Shown piece after piece: positions 40,659 to 50,229 of a stretch of 64,000 nt of DNA. Position 1 is the first letter of the stretch. Each line of letters begins with the position of its first letter. The notes below the pieces were generated by a model, which saw nothing but the letters and a program-made list of their open reading frames with translations, was not told where the DNA came from and searched no databases. Source of the stretch: Kluyvera sichuanensis. Its GTDB lineage: Bacteria > Pseudomonadota > Gammaproteobacteria > Enterobacterales > Enterobacteriaceae. A program made the translations under genes and the position numbers. Location of the stretch: assembly GCF_014218705.1 (NCBI RefSeq), contig NZ_JABBJF010000004.1, positions 186,001-250,000 of the forward strand, read 5' to 3'.

Positions 40659-42035
40659 TTACGGCGTGGCGCGCGGGCGCGAGGATTTCATCGGGATAAT
40701 CCAGATAATCACCGACCCCAGCACCAGCAGCGCGGCGACAAACCACAATCCGCTGTTAAAGCTGCCGGTCACATCTTTCAACCAGCCGATCATAAACGGA
40801 CTCAATGCCGATCCGATGTTGCCGGTGGCGTTGATCACCGCAATGCCGATCGCCCTCGCCCGCAGGCTGATGGACTGATCCGGCGTGGTCCAGAAGATCG
40901 CCATTGCGCTAAAGGAGCCGGTCGACGCCATCACGATTCCCAACAGCTGGATCAGGCTATGGTTGGTGGCCGAGGCCAGCAGCCAGCCGGCGGCGGCAAA
41001 CAGGAACGGCAGCGCCGTGTGATGCTTACGCTCCTGGTACTTATCCGAATGGCGGCTCCAGTAAATCATGCCGAGAATAGTGCACACCTGCGGGATCGCC
41101 GCCAGCAGGCCGATGGTGATGTTGCTGCTGCCCTCGTTAAAGCTCTTGAGGATCTGCGGCGTCCAGATGCTGATGGCGCTCAGGGTGTTGGTCAGGCAGA
41201 AGTAGGCCAGCGTGTACATCAGGACGATCGGCGTAAACACTTCGCGCCACAGGCTGCGCTGCTGCATGGCGCGGTGGCTAATCGCGCCCTCGGGCTGCAC
41301 GAGGGTCAGATGGTCTTTATCCATCATCTCCTGCAGGCACTTTTTATCCTCGTCAGTCAGCCATTTAGCCTTCGCCGGGGAGTCATCAAGCCAGTACCAG
41401 ACCATCACGCCAAGCAGCACTGCCGGGAAGCCTTCCAGCAGGAACAGCCACTGCCAGCCGTGCATGTTCAGCAGGCCATCCATCGACAGAATATAGCCCG
41501 AGACAATCGAACCCAGCGCGGTGGTCACCGGCATGGCAATCATAAACAGGGCATTGGCGCGGGCGCGGAAAAACGCCGGGAACCAGTAGGTTAAGTAGAG
41601 CAGAATGCCGGGCAGGAACCCGGCTTCGGTGATGCCCACCAACATGCGCAGCACGTAGAGACTTTTCGGCCCGACGGCGAACATGGTGGCGGTGGAGGCG
41701 ATGCCCCACAGCACCATAATGGTGGCAATCCAGCGTCGCGCGCCGACGATGCTCAGCATAATGTTGCTGGGAATACCGAAAATCACGTAGGTGGCGTAGA
41801 ACAGCGTGGTGGCGAGGCCGAACATGGTGGCGTTGAGGCCGAGATCCGCCCCCATCGTCAGCCCGGCAAAGCCGATATTAATACGGTCTAAGAATGAGAA
41901 GATAAACAGCACAAACAAAAACAGAACCAAACGACGAAACAGTTTGTTGATAACCGATTGTTGGCCCGCCGTCAGCTGCTTGTGCTGGTCGGCCGGGTTG
42001 AGTTGCTCCGGGATTGCAGGTGATGTGTCGCTCAT
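40659..42035 (-). CDS. hpaX: 4-hydroxyphenylacetate permease HpaX
   Basis: MFS transporter of the anion:cation symporter (ACS) family, 458 aa, 12 helices. Cytoplasmic N-terminus rich in polar residues, then LFRRLVLFLFVLFIFSFLDR with the ACS motif LDRINIGFAGL. The central loop (about 205-260) is charged. It imports 4-hydroxyphenylacetate. Last-but-one gene of hpaGEDFHIXA. Confidence 0.94.
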   Translation of the reverse strand: MSDTSPAIPEQLNPADQHKQLTAGQQSVINKLFRRLVLFLFVLFIFSFLDRINIGFAGLTMGADLGLNATMFGLATTLFYATYVIFGIPSNIMLSIVGARRWIATIMVLWGIASTATMFAVGPKSLYVLRMLVGITEAGFLPGILLYLTYWFPAFFRARANALFMIAMPVTTALGSIVSGYILSMDGLLNMHGWQWLFLLEGFPAVLLGVMVWYWLDDSPAKAKWLTDEDKKCLQEMMDKDHLTLVQPEGAISHRAMQQRSLWREVFTPIVLMYTLAYFCLTNTLSAISIWTPQILKSFNEGSSNITIGLLAAIPQVCTILGMIYWSRHSDKYQERKHHTALPFLFAAAGWLLASATNHSLIQLLGIVMASTGSFSAMAIFWTTPDQSISLRARAIGIAVINATGNIGSALSPFMIGWLKDVTGSFNSGLWFVAALLVLGSVIIWIIPMKSSRPRATP

Positions 42036-42077
42036 TATCCTTTCCTCTGATGGGAATTTGCGTAGGGTGAAGCTGGT

Positions 42078-42142
42078 TTTGCCCGGGGCGCTGCGCTTGC
42101 CGGGCCTACGGATAGGCCGGATAAGCGCAGCGCCGTTCGGCA
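42078..42142. repeat. REP-type inverted repeat between hpaI and hpaX
   Basis: TTGCCCGGGGCGCTGCGCTTG with CCGGGCCTAC faces GTAGGCC-like GGATAGGCCGGATAAGCGCAGCGCC on the other side. It interrupts the hpa operon and may tune hpaXA expression. Confidence 0.65.
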
Positions 42143-42146
42143 GGGG

Positions 42147-42941
42147 TTAATACACGCCGGACGAACCCAGCGAGGTTTTCTCCGCGCCAAAGCGCGCCGC
42201 CAGCGCTTCTGCGCCGCGGGCCAGCAGCGTGGTATCGACGCCGACGGCGACAAACAGCGCCCCCAGTTCCAGATAGCGCTTCGCCAACTGTTCGTTTGCC
42301 ATCAAAATCCCCGGCGCTTTCCCCGCCGCACGAATCTGCACGATGGCCTTTTCAATCGTCGCCTGCACTTCCGGGTGCTGCGGATTACCGGCATAGCCCA
42401 TATCGGCGCTGAGATCCGCCGGGCCGATAAACACGCCGTCCACGCCGTCGACGTCGAGGATCTGCGCCAGATTGCTGACCGCTTCGCGGGTTTCAATCTG
42501 CACCAGCACGCACATCGCGTCGTTAGCCTGATGGAGATAGTCCGGCATACGGTTCCAGCGCGATGCACGCGCCAGCGCGCTGCCTACGCCACGAATGCCC
42601 TGCGGCGGGTAGCGGGTCGCGGCAACCGCCGCCCGCGCTTCATCGGCGTTCTGCACCATCGGCACCAGCAGGGTCTGGGCGCCTACGTCGAGCAGTTGTT
42701 TAATCTGCACCGCGTCGTTCCACGACGGGCGCACCACCGGCTGGCTTGGGTATGGCGCAATCGCCTGCAGTTGGGTCAGCACGGTCTGGACGTTGTTCGG
42801 CGCATGTTCGCCGTCAATCAGCAGCCAGTCGAAGCCCGCCCCCGCCAGCAGTTCAGCGCTGTAGCTACTGGAGAGCCCCAGCCACAGGCCAATCTGCGGC
42901 TGGCCGGCTTTCAGCGCGTCTTTGAAACTGTTCTTCATCAT
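42147..42941 (-). CDS. hpaI: 4-hydroxy-2-oxoheptane-1,7-dioate aldolase HpaI
   Basis: Class II aldolase cleaving the last pathway intermediate to pyruvate and succinic semialdehyde. 264 aa, HpcH/HpaI family TIM barrel. [31 protein letters not shown] (catalytic His), VQIETREA (metal Glu) and [13 protein letters not shown] (metal Asp) are present. Two adjacent ATG codons begin it. Confidence 0.96.
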   Translation of the reverse strand: MMKNSFKDALKAGQPQIGLWLGLSSSYSAELLAGAGFDWLLIDGEHAPNNVQTVLTQLQAIAPYPSQPVVRPSWNDAVQIKQLLDVGAQTLLVPMVQNADEARAAVAATRYPPQGIRGVGSALARASRWNRMPDYLHQANDAMCVLVQIETREAVSNLAQILDVDGVDGVFIGPADLSADMGYAGNPQHPEVQATIEKAIVQIRAAGKAPGILMANEQLAKRYLELGALFVAVGVDTTLLARGAEALAARFGAEKTSLGSSGVY

Positions 42942-42952
42942 CGTTTTTTCCT

Positions 42953-43756
42953 TTATACGAACCGACAGGTGATCGCGCCCATGTTGCCGTAGTCGACGTG
43001 GAAGGTGTCGCCCTTACGCGCCGGTACCGGGCGGGTGAACGAGCCGCCGAGAATAATCTGCCCCGCTTCCAGCTGAACGTCGTACGGCGCCAGCTTGTTT
43101 GCCAGCCACGCCACGCCGTTGGCCGGATGGTTGAGCACCCCTGCGGCGACGCCGGTCTCTTCAATCACGCCGTTGCGATAGAGCAGCGCGGAGATCCAGC
43201 GCAGATCCAGTTCGTCGGGCTTAATCGGCCGGCCGCCGAGGATCACCCCCGCATTGGCGGCGTTGTCGGAGATGGTGTCGAACACCTTGCGCGGTCGCTG
43301 GGTTACCGGGTCCACGTTGTGGCTGCGGGCGTCAATCAACTCCAGCGCCGGGATCACGTAGTCGGTGGCGTTATAAACATCGAACAGCGTGCAGTTCGGT
43401 CCGCGCAGCGGTTTTGCCAGCACGAACGCCAGTTCAACTTCAATACGCGGCACGATAAAGCGGTCGGTCGGAATATCGCTGCCGTCGTGGAAGAACATGT
43501 CGTCGAGCAGCGCGCCGTAGTCCGGTTCGCTAATCTGCGAACTGGCCTGCATCGCTTTTGAGGTCAGGCCGATTTTGTGGCCTTTGAGCGTGCGACCTTC
43601 AGCAATCTTCATCTCAACCCATTCGCGCTGTATGGCGTAGGCGTCTTCGATGGTGATGTCCGGGTAATCCAGCGAGACAGCACGGATCTGCTCACGCTGT
43701 TTTTCAGCCTGATTCAGCCGCTGGGCAATCAGGGTACGGGTTTGTTTATCGAGCAT
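42953..43756 (-). CDS. hpaH: 2-oxo-hept-4-ene-1,7-dioate hydratase HpaH
   Basis: Mg-dependent hydratase that adds water to 2-oxo-hept-4-ene-1,7-dioate. 267 aa, MhpD/hydratase family: [25 protein letters not shown] (metal Glu) and [11 protein letters not shown]. 11 bp before hpaI. Confidence 0.95.
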   Translation of the reverse strand: MLDKQTRTLIAQRLNQAEKQREQIRAVSLDYPDITIEDAYAIQREWVEMKIAEGRTLKGHKIGLTSKAMQASSQISEPDYGALLDDMFFHDGSDIPTDRFIVPRIEVELAFVLAKPLRGPNCTLFDVYNATDYVIPALELIDARSHNVDPVTQRPRKVFDTISDNAANAGVILGGRPIKPDELDLRWISALLYRNGVIEETGVAAGVLNHPANGVAWLANKLAPYDVQLEAGQIILGGSFTRPVPARKGDTFHVDYGNMGAITCRFV

Positions 43757-43780
43757 AGTGATTCCTGTGGCTGTGTTTTC

Positions 43781-43870
43781 TCCCTCTCCCTGTGGGAGAG
43801 GGCCGGGGTGAGGGCATCAGGCCGCTGAGGTGCCCCCTCACCCTAACCCTCTCCCCAAAGGGGCGAGGGG
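43781..43870. repeat. Dispersed CCCTCACCC/CCCTCTCCC repeat, copy 4, inside the hpa operon
   Basis: Two hairpins in reversed order compared with the other full copies: CCCTCTCCC with GGGAGAGGG then GGGGTGAGGG, followed by CCCCTCACCC and CCCTCTCCCC. It lies between hpaF and hpaH, so genes after it depend on read-through or processing. Confidence 0.75.
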
Positions 43871-43888
43871 ACCGACCGAGCACATGTC

Positions 43889-44269
43889 TTATTTAAATAA
43901 CGCGTGCACGTTGTTCTGTTTGTAATTCAGCGTCGGGTGCAGCTCGTCCATCTCAAACGACAGCGCCAGATAGCGGCTGTCCATCAGCGTGGCGAAGTGG
44001 GCTTTAATCAACCCGAACAGCATCTCCCCCACCTCCTGACGGCTCTCCAGGCTGCGCCCAGTACCGATTTTCAGCGTCATATGCACAAACGCGTAATCGT
44101 GCTTACCGTCGGCCATCTGCCACGTATCCAGCCAGTGGGCGCGGCTGCGGATGCCGCCGATCGGGAAAATCCCGGTGGCGGCCAGCGCCTCGTTCACCTT
44201 GCCAAACAGGCCCGGCAGGTCGGCCTGTTCACGGATGTTGGTGGTGCATTCAGCAATAAAGTGCGGCAT
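43889..44269 (-). CDS. hpaF: 5-carboxymethyl-2-hydroxymuconate isomerase HpaF
   Basis: 126-aa trimeric isomerase of the tautomerase superfamily with the catalytic N-terminal Pro2 (MPHFIAECTTNIREQADL). Converts 5-carboxymethyl-2-hydroxymuconate to its oxo tautomer before decarboxylation. Starts 9 bp after hpaD. Confidence 0.95.
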   Translation of the reverse strand: MPHFIAECTTNIREQADLPGLFGKVNEALAATGIFPIGGIRSRAHWLDTWQMADGKHDYAFVHMTLKIGTGRSLESRQEVGEMLFGLIKAHFATLMDSRYLALSFEMDELHPTLNYKQNNVHALFK

Positions 44270-44278
44270 GGTTGTTCC

Positions 44279-45130
44279 TCACGCGGGCAGCGGGAATACG
44301 GCGTTCACCTGCCCGGTACCGGAGCTGGCGAACAGGTCAGTGATAAACTCCACCTTGCCGTCGTACTTATCCCAGCCCAGCATCCCCAGCAGCATCACGG
44401 TGTCGTGCATATTGCCTTCGCCGTAGCAGTAATCGGCGTACTCCGGCAGCATGGTGCAAAACTCTTTGAACTTGCCTTCGCGCCACAGTTTGACCACGCG
44501 CTCGTCCATCTGATGGTCGAACTCGCGGGTGTAGCTGTTCATTCCCTCTTCCGCGCGCTGGTCGTCGATAAAGCGGTGCGACAGCGAGCCGCTGGCAAAC
44601 ACCGCCACCGTGCCGTCGTATTTCTCGATGGCTTTCAGGATTGCTTCGCCCAGCCTGCGGCTATCGGCAAAGTCGTGCACGGTACAGAACGCCGAAATAG
44701 AGACCACTTTGAAGTGCTTATCGGCGTTCATATAGCGCATCGGCACCAGCGTGCCGTACTCCAGCTTCAGGCTCGGAATGTTGTGCGCTTTGGCGCGCAC
44801 GCCCAGCGCCACGGCTTCATCGGCAATCAGCTGACCCAGCGCCGGGTTGCCTTCATAGTCGTAGGTCATGTCGCGGATAAAGTGCGGCAGCTCGTTGCTG
44901 GTATAGATGCCCTTAAAGCTCTCCGCGCAGTTGATGTGGTAGGCGCTGTTCACCAGCCAGTGGGTATCGAACACGATAATGGTGTCGACGCCCATCTCGC
45001 GGCAGCGCTTGCCAATCTCTTTATGCCCGTCAATCGCCGCCTGACGACAGCCGAAGTTTTTCCCCGGAATTTCAGAAAGGTACATCGACGGCACGTGCGT
45101 GATTTTTGCTGCTAACGCTAACTTACCCAT
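44279..45130 (-). CDS. hpaD: 3,4-dihydroxyphenylacetate 2,3-dioxygenase HpaD
   Basis: Extradiol ring-cleavage dioxygenase (LigB type III family), 283 aa, opening homoprotocatechuate to 5-carboxymethyl-2-hydroxymuconate semialdehyde. Metal-binding histidines are near AKITHVPSMYL and FDTHWLVNSAYH; FASGSLSHRF carries a further catalytic His. One base separates it from hpaE. Confidence 0.95.
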   Translation of the reverse strand: MGKLALAAKITHVPSMYLSEIPGKNFGCRQAAIDGHKEIGKRCREMGVDTIIVFDTHWLVNSAYHINCAESFKGIYTSNELPHFIRDMTYDYEGNPALGQLIADEAVALGVRAKAHNIPSLKLEYGTLVPMRYMNADKHFKVVSISAFCTVHDFADSRRLGEAILKAIEKYDGTVAVFASGSLSHRFIDDQRAEEGMNSYTREFDHQMDERVVKLWREGKFKEFCTMLPEYADYCYGEGNMHDTVMLLGMLGWDKYDGKVEFITDLFASSGTGQVNAVFPLPA

Positions 45131-45131
45131 A

Positions 45132-46598
45132 TCAAACTCCCCATTTCGGGATGGGATGGTCGCCCATAGAGATGCAGACGTTTTTCATCTCCGCGAACAC
45201 TTCGAAGCTGTACTCGCCGCCCTCGCGACCGGTTCCGGAAGCCTTCACGCCGCCGAACGGCTGACGCAGGTCGCGCACGTTCTGGGTGTTGACGAACACC
45301 ATCCCGGCCTCGATACCGCGTGCCAGACGCAGCACTTTGCTGATGTCCTGGGTCCAGATATAAGAGGCCAGGCCGTACTCAATATCGTTCGCCAGACGCA
45401 GACCTTCCGCCTCGTCTTTGAACGGCAGCAGGCAGGCTACCGGGCCGAAAATCTCTTCCTGGGCCACGCGCATACGGTTGTCGACGTCCGCCAGCACCGT
45501 TGGGCGCAGGAAGTTGCCGTTCTTAAGATGCGCAGGCAGATCGGTCGGTTTTTCCGGGCCACCGGCCAGCAGGGTCGCGCCCTCTTCGATGCCAAGGCGG
45601 ATGTAGCCGGAGACTTTTTCCCAGTGCTGTTGGCTAATCAGCGCGCCGACCTGAGTATTTGGGTCGTTCGGGTCACCGACGCGCAGACGGTTGGCACGCT
45701 CGGCAAAGCGTTTGACGAACTCCGGGTAGATGCTCTGCTGGATAAAAATGCGCGAACCGGCGGTGCAGCGTTCGCCGTTGATGGAGAAGATGGTGAACAG
45801 CGCGGCGTCCAGCGCCCGTTCAATATCGGCGTCTTCAAAAATCAGCACCGGCGATTTGCCGCCGAGCTCCATGGAATACTTCTTCAGCCCGGCGTTTTTC
45901 ATGATGTTGCGCCCGGTGGCGGTGCCACCGGTAAAGGAGACGGCGCGTACGTCATGATGGCGTACCAGCGCATCACCGGCGCTGGCGCCGTAGCCCTGCA
46001 CCACGTTCAGCACGCCCGCCGGAATACCGGCTTCCAGCGCCAGCTCGCCCAGACGGTCGGCGGTCAGCGGCGACAGTTCGGACATTTTCAGCACCGCGGT
46101 GTTGCCCAGCGCCAGGCACGGCGCGACCTTCCAGGTGGCGGTCATAAACGGTACGTTCCACGGCGATACCAGCGCACACACCCCCACTGGCTGCACAAGG
46201 GTGTAGTTGAGCATCTTGTCGTCAACCGGGTAGGTTTTGCCGTTCATCTGCTGGCACACTTCGGCGAAGAACTCGAAGTTATGCGACGCGCGTGGGATCA
46301 GCACGTTTTTGGTCTGGTGGATCGGCAGGCCGGTGTCGGCGGTTTCCATCGCCGCAATTTCCGGCACGTTCTGGTCAATCAGGTCACCCAGACGGCGCAT
46401 CAGGCGCGCGCGCTCTTTCATCGGCAGGTTAGCCCACTTCGGGAAAGCCTCTTTCGCCGCCGCGACCGCCTGGTTCACTTCCGCTTCACCGCCGGAGGCA
46501 ACTTCTGCCAGCACCTCGCCGGTTGCCGGGTTGGTGGTGTGAAAATAGTCCTGACCGGCGACGTTTTTGCCGTTGATCCAATGGTTAATCTTTTTCAT
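45132..46598 (-). CDS. hpaE: 5-carboxymethyl-2-hydroxymuconate semialdehyde dehydrogenase HpaE
   Basis: NAD-dependent aldehyde dehydrogenase, 488 aa. Family landmarks: SPWNVPFMTATWK (nucleotide site), FTGGTATGRNIM, catalytic Glu in MELGGKSPVLIF, catalytic Cys in NGERCTAGSRIF, and EIFGPVACLLPF. Overlaps the hpaG stop by 4 bp. Confidence 0.96.
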   Translation of the reverse strand: MKKINHWINGKNVAGQDYFHTTNPATGEVLAEVASGGEAEVNQAVAAAKEAFPKWANLPMKERARLMRRLGDLIDQNVPEIAAMETADTGLPIHQTKNVLIPRASHNFEFFAEVCQQMNGKTYPVDDKMLNYTLVQPVGVCALVSPWNVPFMTATWKVAPCLALGNTAVLKMSELSPLTADRLGELALEAGIPAGVLNVVQGYGASAGDALVRHHDVRAVSFTGGTATGRNIMKNAGLKKYSMELGGKSPVLIFEDADIERALDAALFTIFSINGERCTAGSRIFIQQSIYPEFVKRFAERANRLRVGDPNDPNTQVGALISQQHWEKVSGYIRLGIEEGATLLAGGPEKPTDLPAHLKNGNFLRPTVLADVDNRMRVAQEEIFGPVACLLPFKDEAEGLRLANDIEYGLASYIWTQDISKVLRLARGIEAGMVFVNTQNVRDLRQPFGGVKASGTGREGGEYSFEVFAEMKNVCISMGDHPIPKWGV

Positions 46599-47872
46599 TT
46601 TGCAGACTCCTCGCTGATAATCCGGTTCACCAGGCGACCCACGCCCTCAACTTCCACCACCACTTCATCGCCCGGCACCACGTCGGACAGCCCTTTCGGC
46701 GTGCCGGTGGCGATCATGTCGCCCGGTTGCAGGGTCATAAATTCGCTGAGGTACGAGACCAGGAACGGCACGCTGAAGATCAGATCCGCGGTGGTGCCTT
46801 CCTGGCGCAGCTCGCCGTTAACATAGGTGCGCAGGGTGAGGTTATGCGGGTCGGGAATCGCCGCTTTAGGCACCACGTTGGGGGAGATCGGCGTCAGCCC
46901 ATCGCGGCTTTTTACCCGCAGGTTCGGGCGGTAGTAGTTTTCCAGGTAGTCGCGGATGGCGTAGTCATTGCAGACCGTGTAGCCCGCGACGTAGTCCATG
47001 GCGTCGGCTTCGCTCACCTTGTGCGCGGTTTTGCCAATCACCACCACCAGCTCAGACTCATAGTGCATGTACTCGACGTTGTCCGGGCGTACCGAAGTCT
47101 GGTTGTCACCATTGAAAGTGTTAGGCGCTTTGATAAACACCAGCGGCTCTTCCGGCGGCTTAAAGTCCAGCTCGCTGGCGTGGTCAGCGTAGTTCAGCCC
47201 CAGCGCGAACAGCGTGCCATGGTCGTGCGGGCGCGGCACCGGGCGGGCGTCCGCTTCGGCAACCACCGGGTTTTCCAGCGGCGGGAAGCCTTCCGCCAAC
47301 ACGCGTACCTGGTCACCGGGACGCAGCGCAACGCGGCTGTGCGGGGTACCTATCAGAATGGCATCGCCTGGGTTCAGGGTGGCGAAATCGCTCAGGGCAC
47401 TCAGCAACTCGGCGGCGCTGCGCTTAAGGTCAGCGGTGCTCCACTGGTCAGCATGACGACCGTTGATTTCGGTAATGATGGTCAGGTTGTCAACGTTATC
47501 AACGCTCACCACGTCACCCAGCGGGCAGAAGCCGTCGCGGCATTTGGCTTTAATCGCCGGGCGGTAGAAGCTCTCTTCCGGCAGGCTGACTTCGTTCGCC
47601 AGCGCGTAACCGGCGATATAGTCTGCGGCTTCCTCTACGCGGACTTTACGGGCCGTTTTGCCCACCACCAGCGCCACCGTCGCGCCGCTTAATACCGTTT
47701 CACCCTCTGGGAACGGGATCGGCTGACCGCCTTCGGTAACGGTATTGTGCGGTTTGATAAACCAGACGGCGGTTTTAGGCGGTGCCTTGTAGGGTGCCTG
47801 CTCGAACGCGTCGCGCCAGGCATCAAGCTGGCTGCGGTGGTTGAGCGCCACGGCGAAAACGGTACCTTTCAT
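46595..47872 (-). CDS. hpaG: Bifunctional isomerase/decarboxylase HpaG
   Basis: 425 aa with two tandem fumarylacetoacetase-like domains (about 1-205 and 215-425), each with its own metal-binding acidic motif (EESFYRPAIKAKCRDGFCP; ALGLNYADHASE and YESELVVVIGK). It decarboxylates the triacid to 2-hydroxyhepta-2,4-dienedioate and isomerises the product. First gene of hpaGEDFHIXA; an HpaR-type operator sits 29 bp upstream. Confidence 0.96.
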   Translation of the reverse strand: MKGTVFAVALNHRSQLDAWRDAFEQAPYKAPPKTAVWFIKPHNTVTEGGQPIPFPEGETVLSGATVALVVGKTARKVRVEEAADYIAGYALANEVSLPEESFYRPAIKAKCRDGFCPLGDVVSVDNVDNLTIITEINGRHADQWSTADLKRSAAELLSALSDFATLNPGDAILIGTPHSRVALRPGDQVRVLAEGFPPLENPVVAEADARPVPRPHDHGTLFALGLNYADHASELDFKPPEEPLVFIKAPNTFNGDNQTSVRPDNVEYMHYESELVVVIGKTAHKVSEADAMDYVAGYTVCNDYAIRDYLENYYRPNLRVKSRDGLTPISPNVVPKAAIPDPHNLTLRTYVNGELRQEGTTADLIFSVPFLVSYLSEFMTLQPGDMIATGTPKGLSDVVPGDEVVVEVEGVGRLVNRIISEESAK

Positions 47873-47900
47873 TTACAGCTCCTCAGAGACGACGAACAAT

Positions 47901-47918
47901 TCATTAATATGTTAATGA
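47901..47918. promoter_or_regulatory. Probable HpaR operator at hpaG
   Basis: Inverted repeat TCATTAA-TATG-TTAATGA, an 18-bp dyad suited to a MarR dimer, just upstream of hpaG. Confidence 0.65.
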
Positions 47919-48101
47919 TGTGTTTTATGCTTCCGCCGCTCATTTAGCAAACACAAGTCAATTTTTTGTGACTTGATTAACAATAATTTCACATAAAATA
48001 AATCATATACATATTTATCAATTAGTTATAAAAACAACATTGCATTAACGTCAGGTTTCGGTAAAAATCAGCTGTCGATAAAAGCAACATTGCTATATTG
48101 T

Positions 48102-48115
48102 TCATATATTAATGA
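48102..48115. promoter_or_regulatory. Second HpaR-like site at hpaR
   Basis: TCATATATTAATGA repeats the half-site of the 47901 operator 21 bp before hpaR, so HpaR may also repress itself. Confidence 0.5.
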
Positions 48116-48136
48116 TGAGAAGGCTGGAGTGGCAGA

Positions 48137-48550
48137 ATGCACGATTCTTTAACCATCGCCCTGATGCAGGCGCGGGAAGTGGCGATGACCTATTTTCGGC
48201 CGATCGTAAAGCAGCATAATCTGACGGAGCAGCAGTGGCGCATTGTCCGCGTGCTGGTCGATAACCCATCGATGGATTTCCACGACCTGGCCGCCGCTAC
48301 CTGTATTTTGCGCCCCAGTCTGACCGGGATCCTCACGCGTATGGAACGCGATGGCCTGGTGCTGCGCTTAAAGCCGGTGAACGATCAGCGCAAGCTGTAC
48401 GTCTCGCTAACCAAAGAGGGGTATGCGCTTTACGAGCGCGCGCAGGCAAAAGTGGAAGAGGCCTATCAACAGATTGAAAAACAGTTCACGCCTGAAAAAA
48501 TGAAGCAGCTCACCGCCCTGCTGCACGAGTTCATCTCCCTGCAAAAATAG
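48137..48550 (+). CDS. hpaR: MarR-family repressor HpaR
   Basis: 137-aa repressor of the homoprotocatechuate operon, released by pathway substrates. Winged helix at about 30-100: LTEQQWRIVRVLV, DLAAATCILRPSLTGILTRMERDGLV and the wing KPVNDQRKLYVSLT. E. coli HpaR is about ten residues longer at the C-terminus. Divergent from hpaG; good GGAG ribosome site. Confidence 0.94.
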   Translation: MHDSLTIALMQAREVAMTYFRPIVKQHNLTEQQWRIVRVLVDNPSMDFHDLAAATCILRPSLTGILTRMERDGLVLRLKPVNDQRKLYVSLTKEGYALYERAQAKVEEAYQQIEKQFTPEKMKQLTALLHEFISLQK

Positions 48551-48560
48551 TTTCCAAAAT

Positions 48561-48589
48561 CTGCCTGTTTATTGATGTAAATCAGGCAG
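48561..48589 (+). terminator. Hairpin after hpaR
   Basis: CTGCCTG (48561-48567) pairs with CAGGCAG (48583-48589), extended by TTTA with TAAAT. 10 bp past the stop; no U tract. Confidence 0.5.
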
Positions 48590-48663
48590 CATCCCGCTCT
48601 CTTCACGCCTCATTACGCCGTTACTTACCTTGATACACTTAGGTGGTACGTCATCTTAATAAT

Positions 48664-48679
48664 TTTGAATTAGATCACA
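48664..48679. promoter_or_regulatory. CRP-like site upstream of the ExuT-like gene
   Basis: TTTGA-ATTAGA-TCACA, close to TGTGA-N6-TCACA, in a symmetric AT-rich frame, about 200 bp before the gene. A weaker TGTGA...TTCAC lies at 48717. Confidence 0.5.
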
Positions 48680-48871
48680 AAAATTTCTGAAACATGGGTT
48701 TAGTATTCGGAAAAAATGTGACACGGATTCACTAAATCTCATAAATGGACCGCAGTGCGTTGCTCCAGCCTCTTTTTGGCCCGGCAAATTATCTTCTCTC
48801 TGTATGACCGTAGTTGTGCCTGTCCACCCAACACAGGCCGTTTCACATTCTAAGAAGTAAAGGAAAGTTTT

Positions 48872-50140
48872 ATGCGCACCACTGGTCATACGCGCTGGTT
48901 TATGGTGGCTCTTGTCACGCTTGGCACGATTCTGTGTTATTTAACCCGCAATACTATTTCGGCCGCAGCACCAACGCTGCAAAGCGATCTGCACATCACG
49001 ACCCAGCAATATTCCTGGATTGTGGCCACCTTCTCCGCTTGTTACACCATCGCACAGCCTATCGCAGGTTATGTGCTGGATACCCTTGGTACCAAAGTTG
49101 GCTACACCCTGTTCGGCGGCATGTGGGCCATCTTCTGCATTGGCGCGGCCTTCACCAACAGCTGGCAGGGTCTGGCGCTGTGCCGCGGCCTGGGCGGCTT
49201 CGCTGAGAGTGCGATGATCCCCGCCGGTCTGAAGTCCGTTACCGAATGGTTCCCGGATAACGAACGTTCCGTCGCCGTCGGCTATTTCAACGTCGGCTCC
49301 TCCATGGGGGCGATTATTGCGCCGCCGCTGGTCGCATGGGCCATCTTCATTCACAGCTGGCGTCTGGCATTTATCATCGTCGGGATTGCCAGCATGGTCT
49401 GGGCGCTGGGCTGGTATCTGGTTTATAACCGCCCAGGGCAGTGCAAAAGCCTGAGCAAAGAGGAGTTCGACTACATCACCGATGGCCAGCCGGAGCGCAA
49501 AGTAGTGGATAAGGTGCATATCGGTCAGCTGCTGCGTCAGCGTAAATTCTGGGGTATCGCCCTGCCGCGCTTCCTTGCCGAACCGGCATGGGGGACGTTC
49601 AACGCGTGGATCCCGCTGTTTATGGTGCACACCTACGGCTTTAACCTGAAAGATATCGCCATGTTCGCGTGGATCCCGATGCTGTTTGCCGATATGGGCT
49701 GCATCATCGGTGGCTATCTGCCGGGGATTTTCCAGCGCGTCTTTGGCGTGAATATCGTGGTGTCCCGCAAACTGGTGGTGACCATGGGCGCAGCGCTGAT
49801 GATCCTGCCAGGCATGGTCGGCCTGTTCAGCAGCCCGTTCGTCGCCATCGCCCTGCTGTGCGTCGGCGGCTTTGCTCATCAGTCGCTGTCCGGCGCGCTG
49901 ATTACACTCTCTTCCGATATGTTCGATCCGGGTGAAGTGGCCACCGCCAACGGTTTTACCGGCATGGCAGCATGGACGGCGAGCACGCTGTTCGCCTTAG
50001 TGGTTGGTGCACTGGCCGACACCTTAGGCTTCAGCCCGCTGTTCGCGGTGCTGGCGGCGTTTGACGTGATTGGTGCGATTATTCTGTGGGCGCTACTGCG
50101 TTCGCCAGCGCCTGAGCTGGAAGTGAATCCAGCCATCTGA
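48872..50140 (+). CDS. ExuT-like MFS transporter (ACS family)
   Basis: 422 aa, 12 helices, closely similar along its length to the E. coli hexuronate transporter ExuT: LVTLGTILCYLTRNTISAAAPTL, GYVLDTLGTKVGY (motif A region), MIPAGLKSVTEWFP, ALPRFLAEPAWGTFNAWIPLF and LSGALITLSSDMF. It probably imports a sugar acid. It is unlikely to be exuT itself because the uxaCA genes are not adjacent. An aromatic acid is possible given its place beside hpaR. Confidence 0.78.
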   Translation: MRTTGHTRWFMVALVTLGTILCYLTRNTISAAAPTLQSDLHITTQQYSWIVATFSACYTIAQPIAGYVLDTLGTKVGYTLFGGMWAIFCIGAAFTNSWQGLALCRGLGGFAESAMIPAGLKSVTEWFPDNERSVAVGYFNVGSSMGAIIAPPLVAWAIFIHSWRLAFIIVGIASMVWALGWYLVYNRPGQCKSLSKEEFDYITDGQPERKVVDKVHIGQLLRQRKFWGIALPRFLAEPAWGTFNAWIPLFMVHTYGFNLKDIAMFAWIPMLFADMGCIIGGYLPGIFQRVFGVNIVVSRKLVVTMGAALMILPGMVGLFSSPFVAIALLCVGGFAHQSLSGALITLSSDMFDPGEVATANGFTGMAAWTASTLFALVVGALADTLGFSPLFAVLAAFDVIGAIILWALLRSPAPELEVNPAI

Positions 50141-50146
50141 CCTAAC

Positions 50147-50218
50147 CCCCCGGCGGCGCTACGCTTGGCCGGGCTACATGAACGGTAGCCCGGGCGAGGC
50201 GCTAGCCGACCCCGGGGT
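50147..50218. repeat. REP-type inverted repeat
   Basis: CCCCCGGCGGCGCTACGCTT with GGCCGGGCTAC faces GTAGCCCGGGCGAGGCGC and GACCCCGGGG. It lies between the convergent ExuT-like and amidohydrolase genes. Confidence 0.78.
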
Positions 50219-50229
50219 GGCAAGCCGAT

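Larger units (their letters stand above)
48551..48871. other. Intergenic region between hpaR and the ExuT-like gene
   Basis: 321 bp. It holds a hairpin at 48561-48589 and a CRP-like site at 48664-48679. The rest shows no ORF or RNA. Confidence 0.6.
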
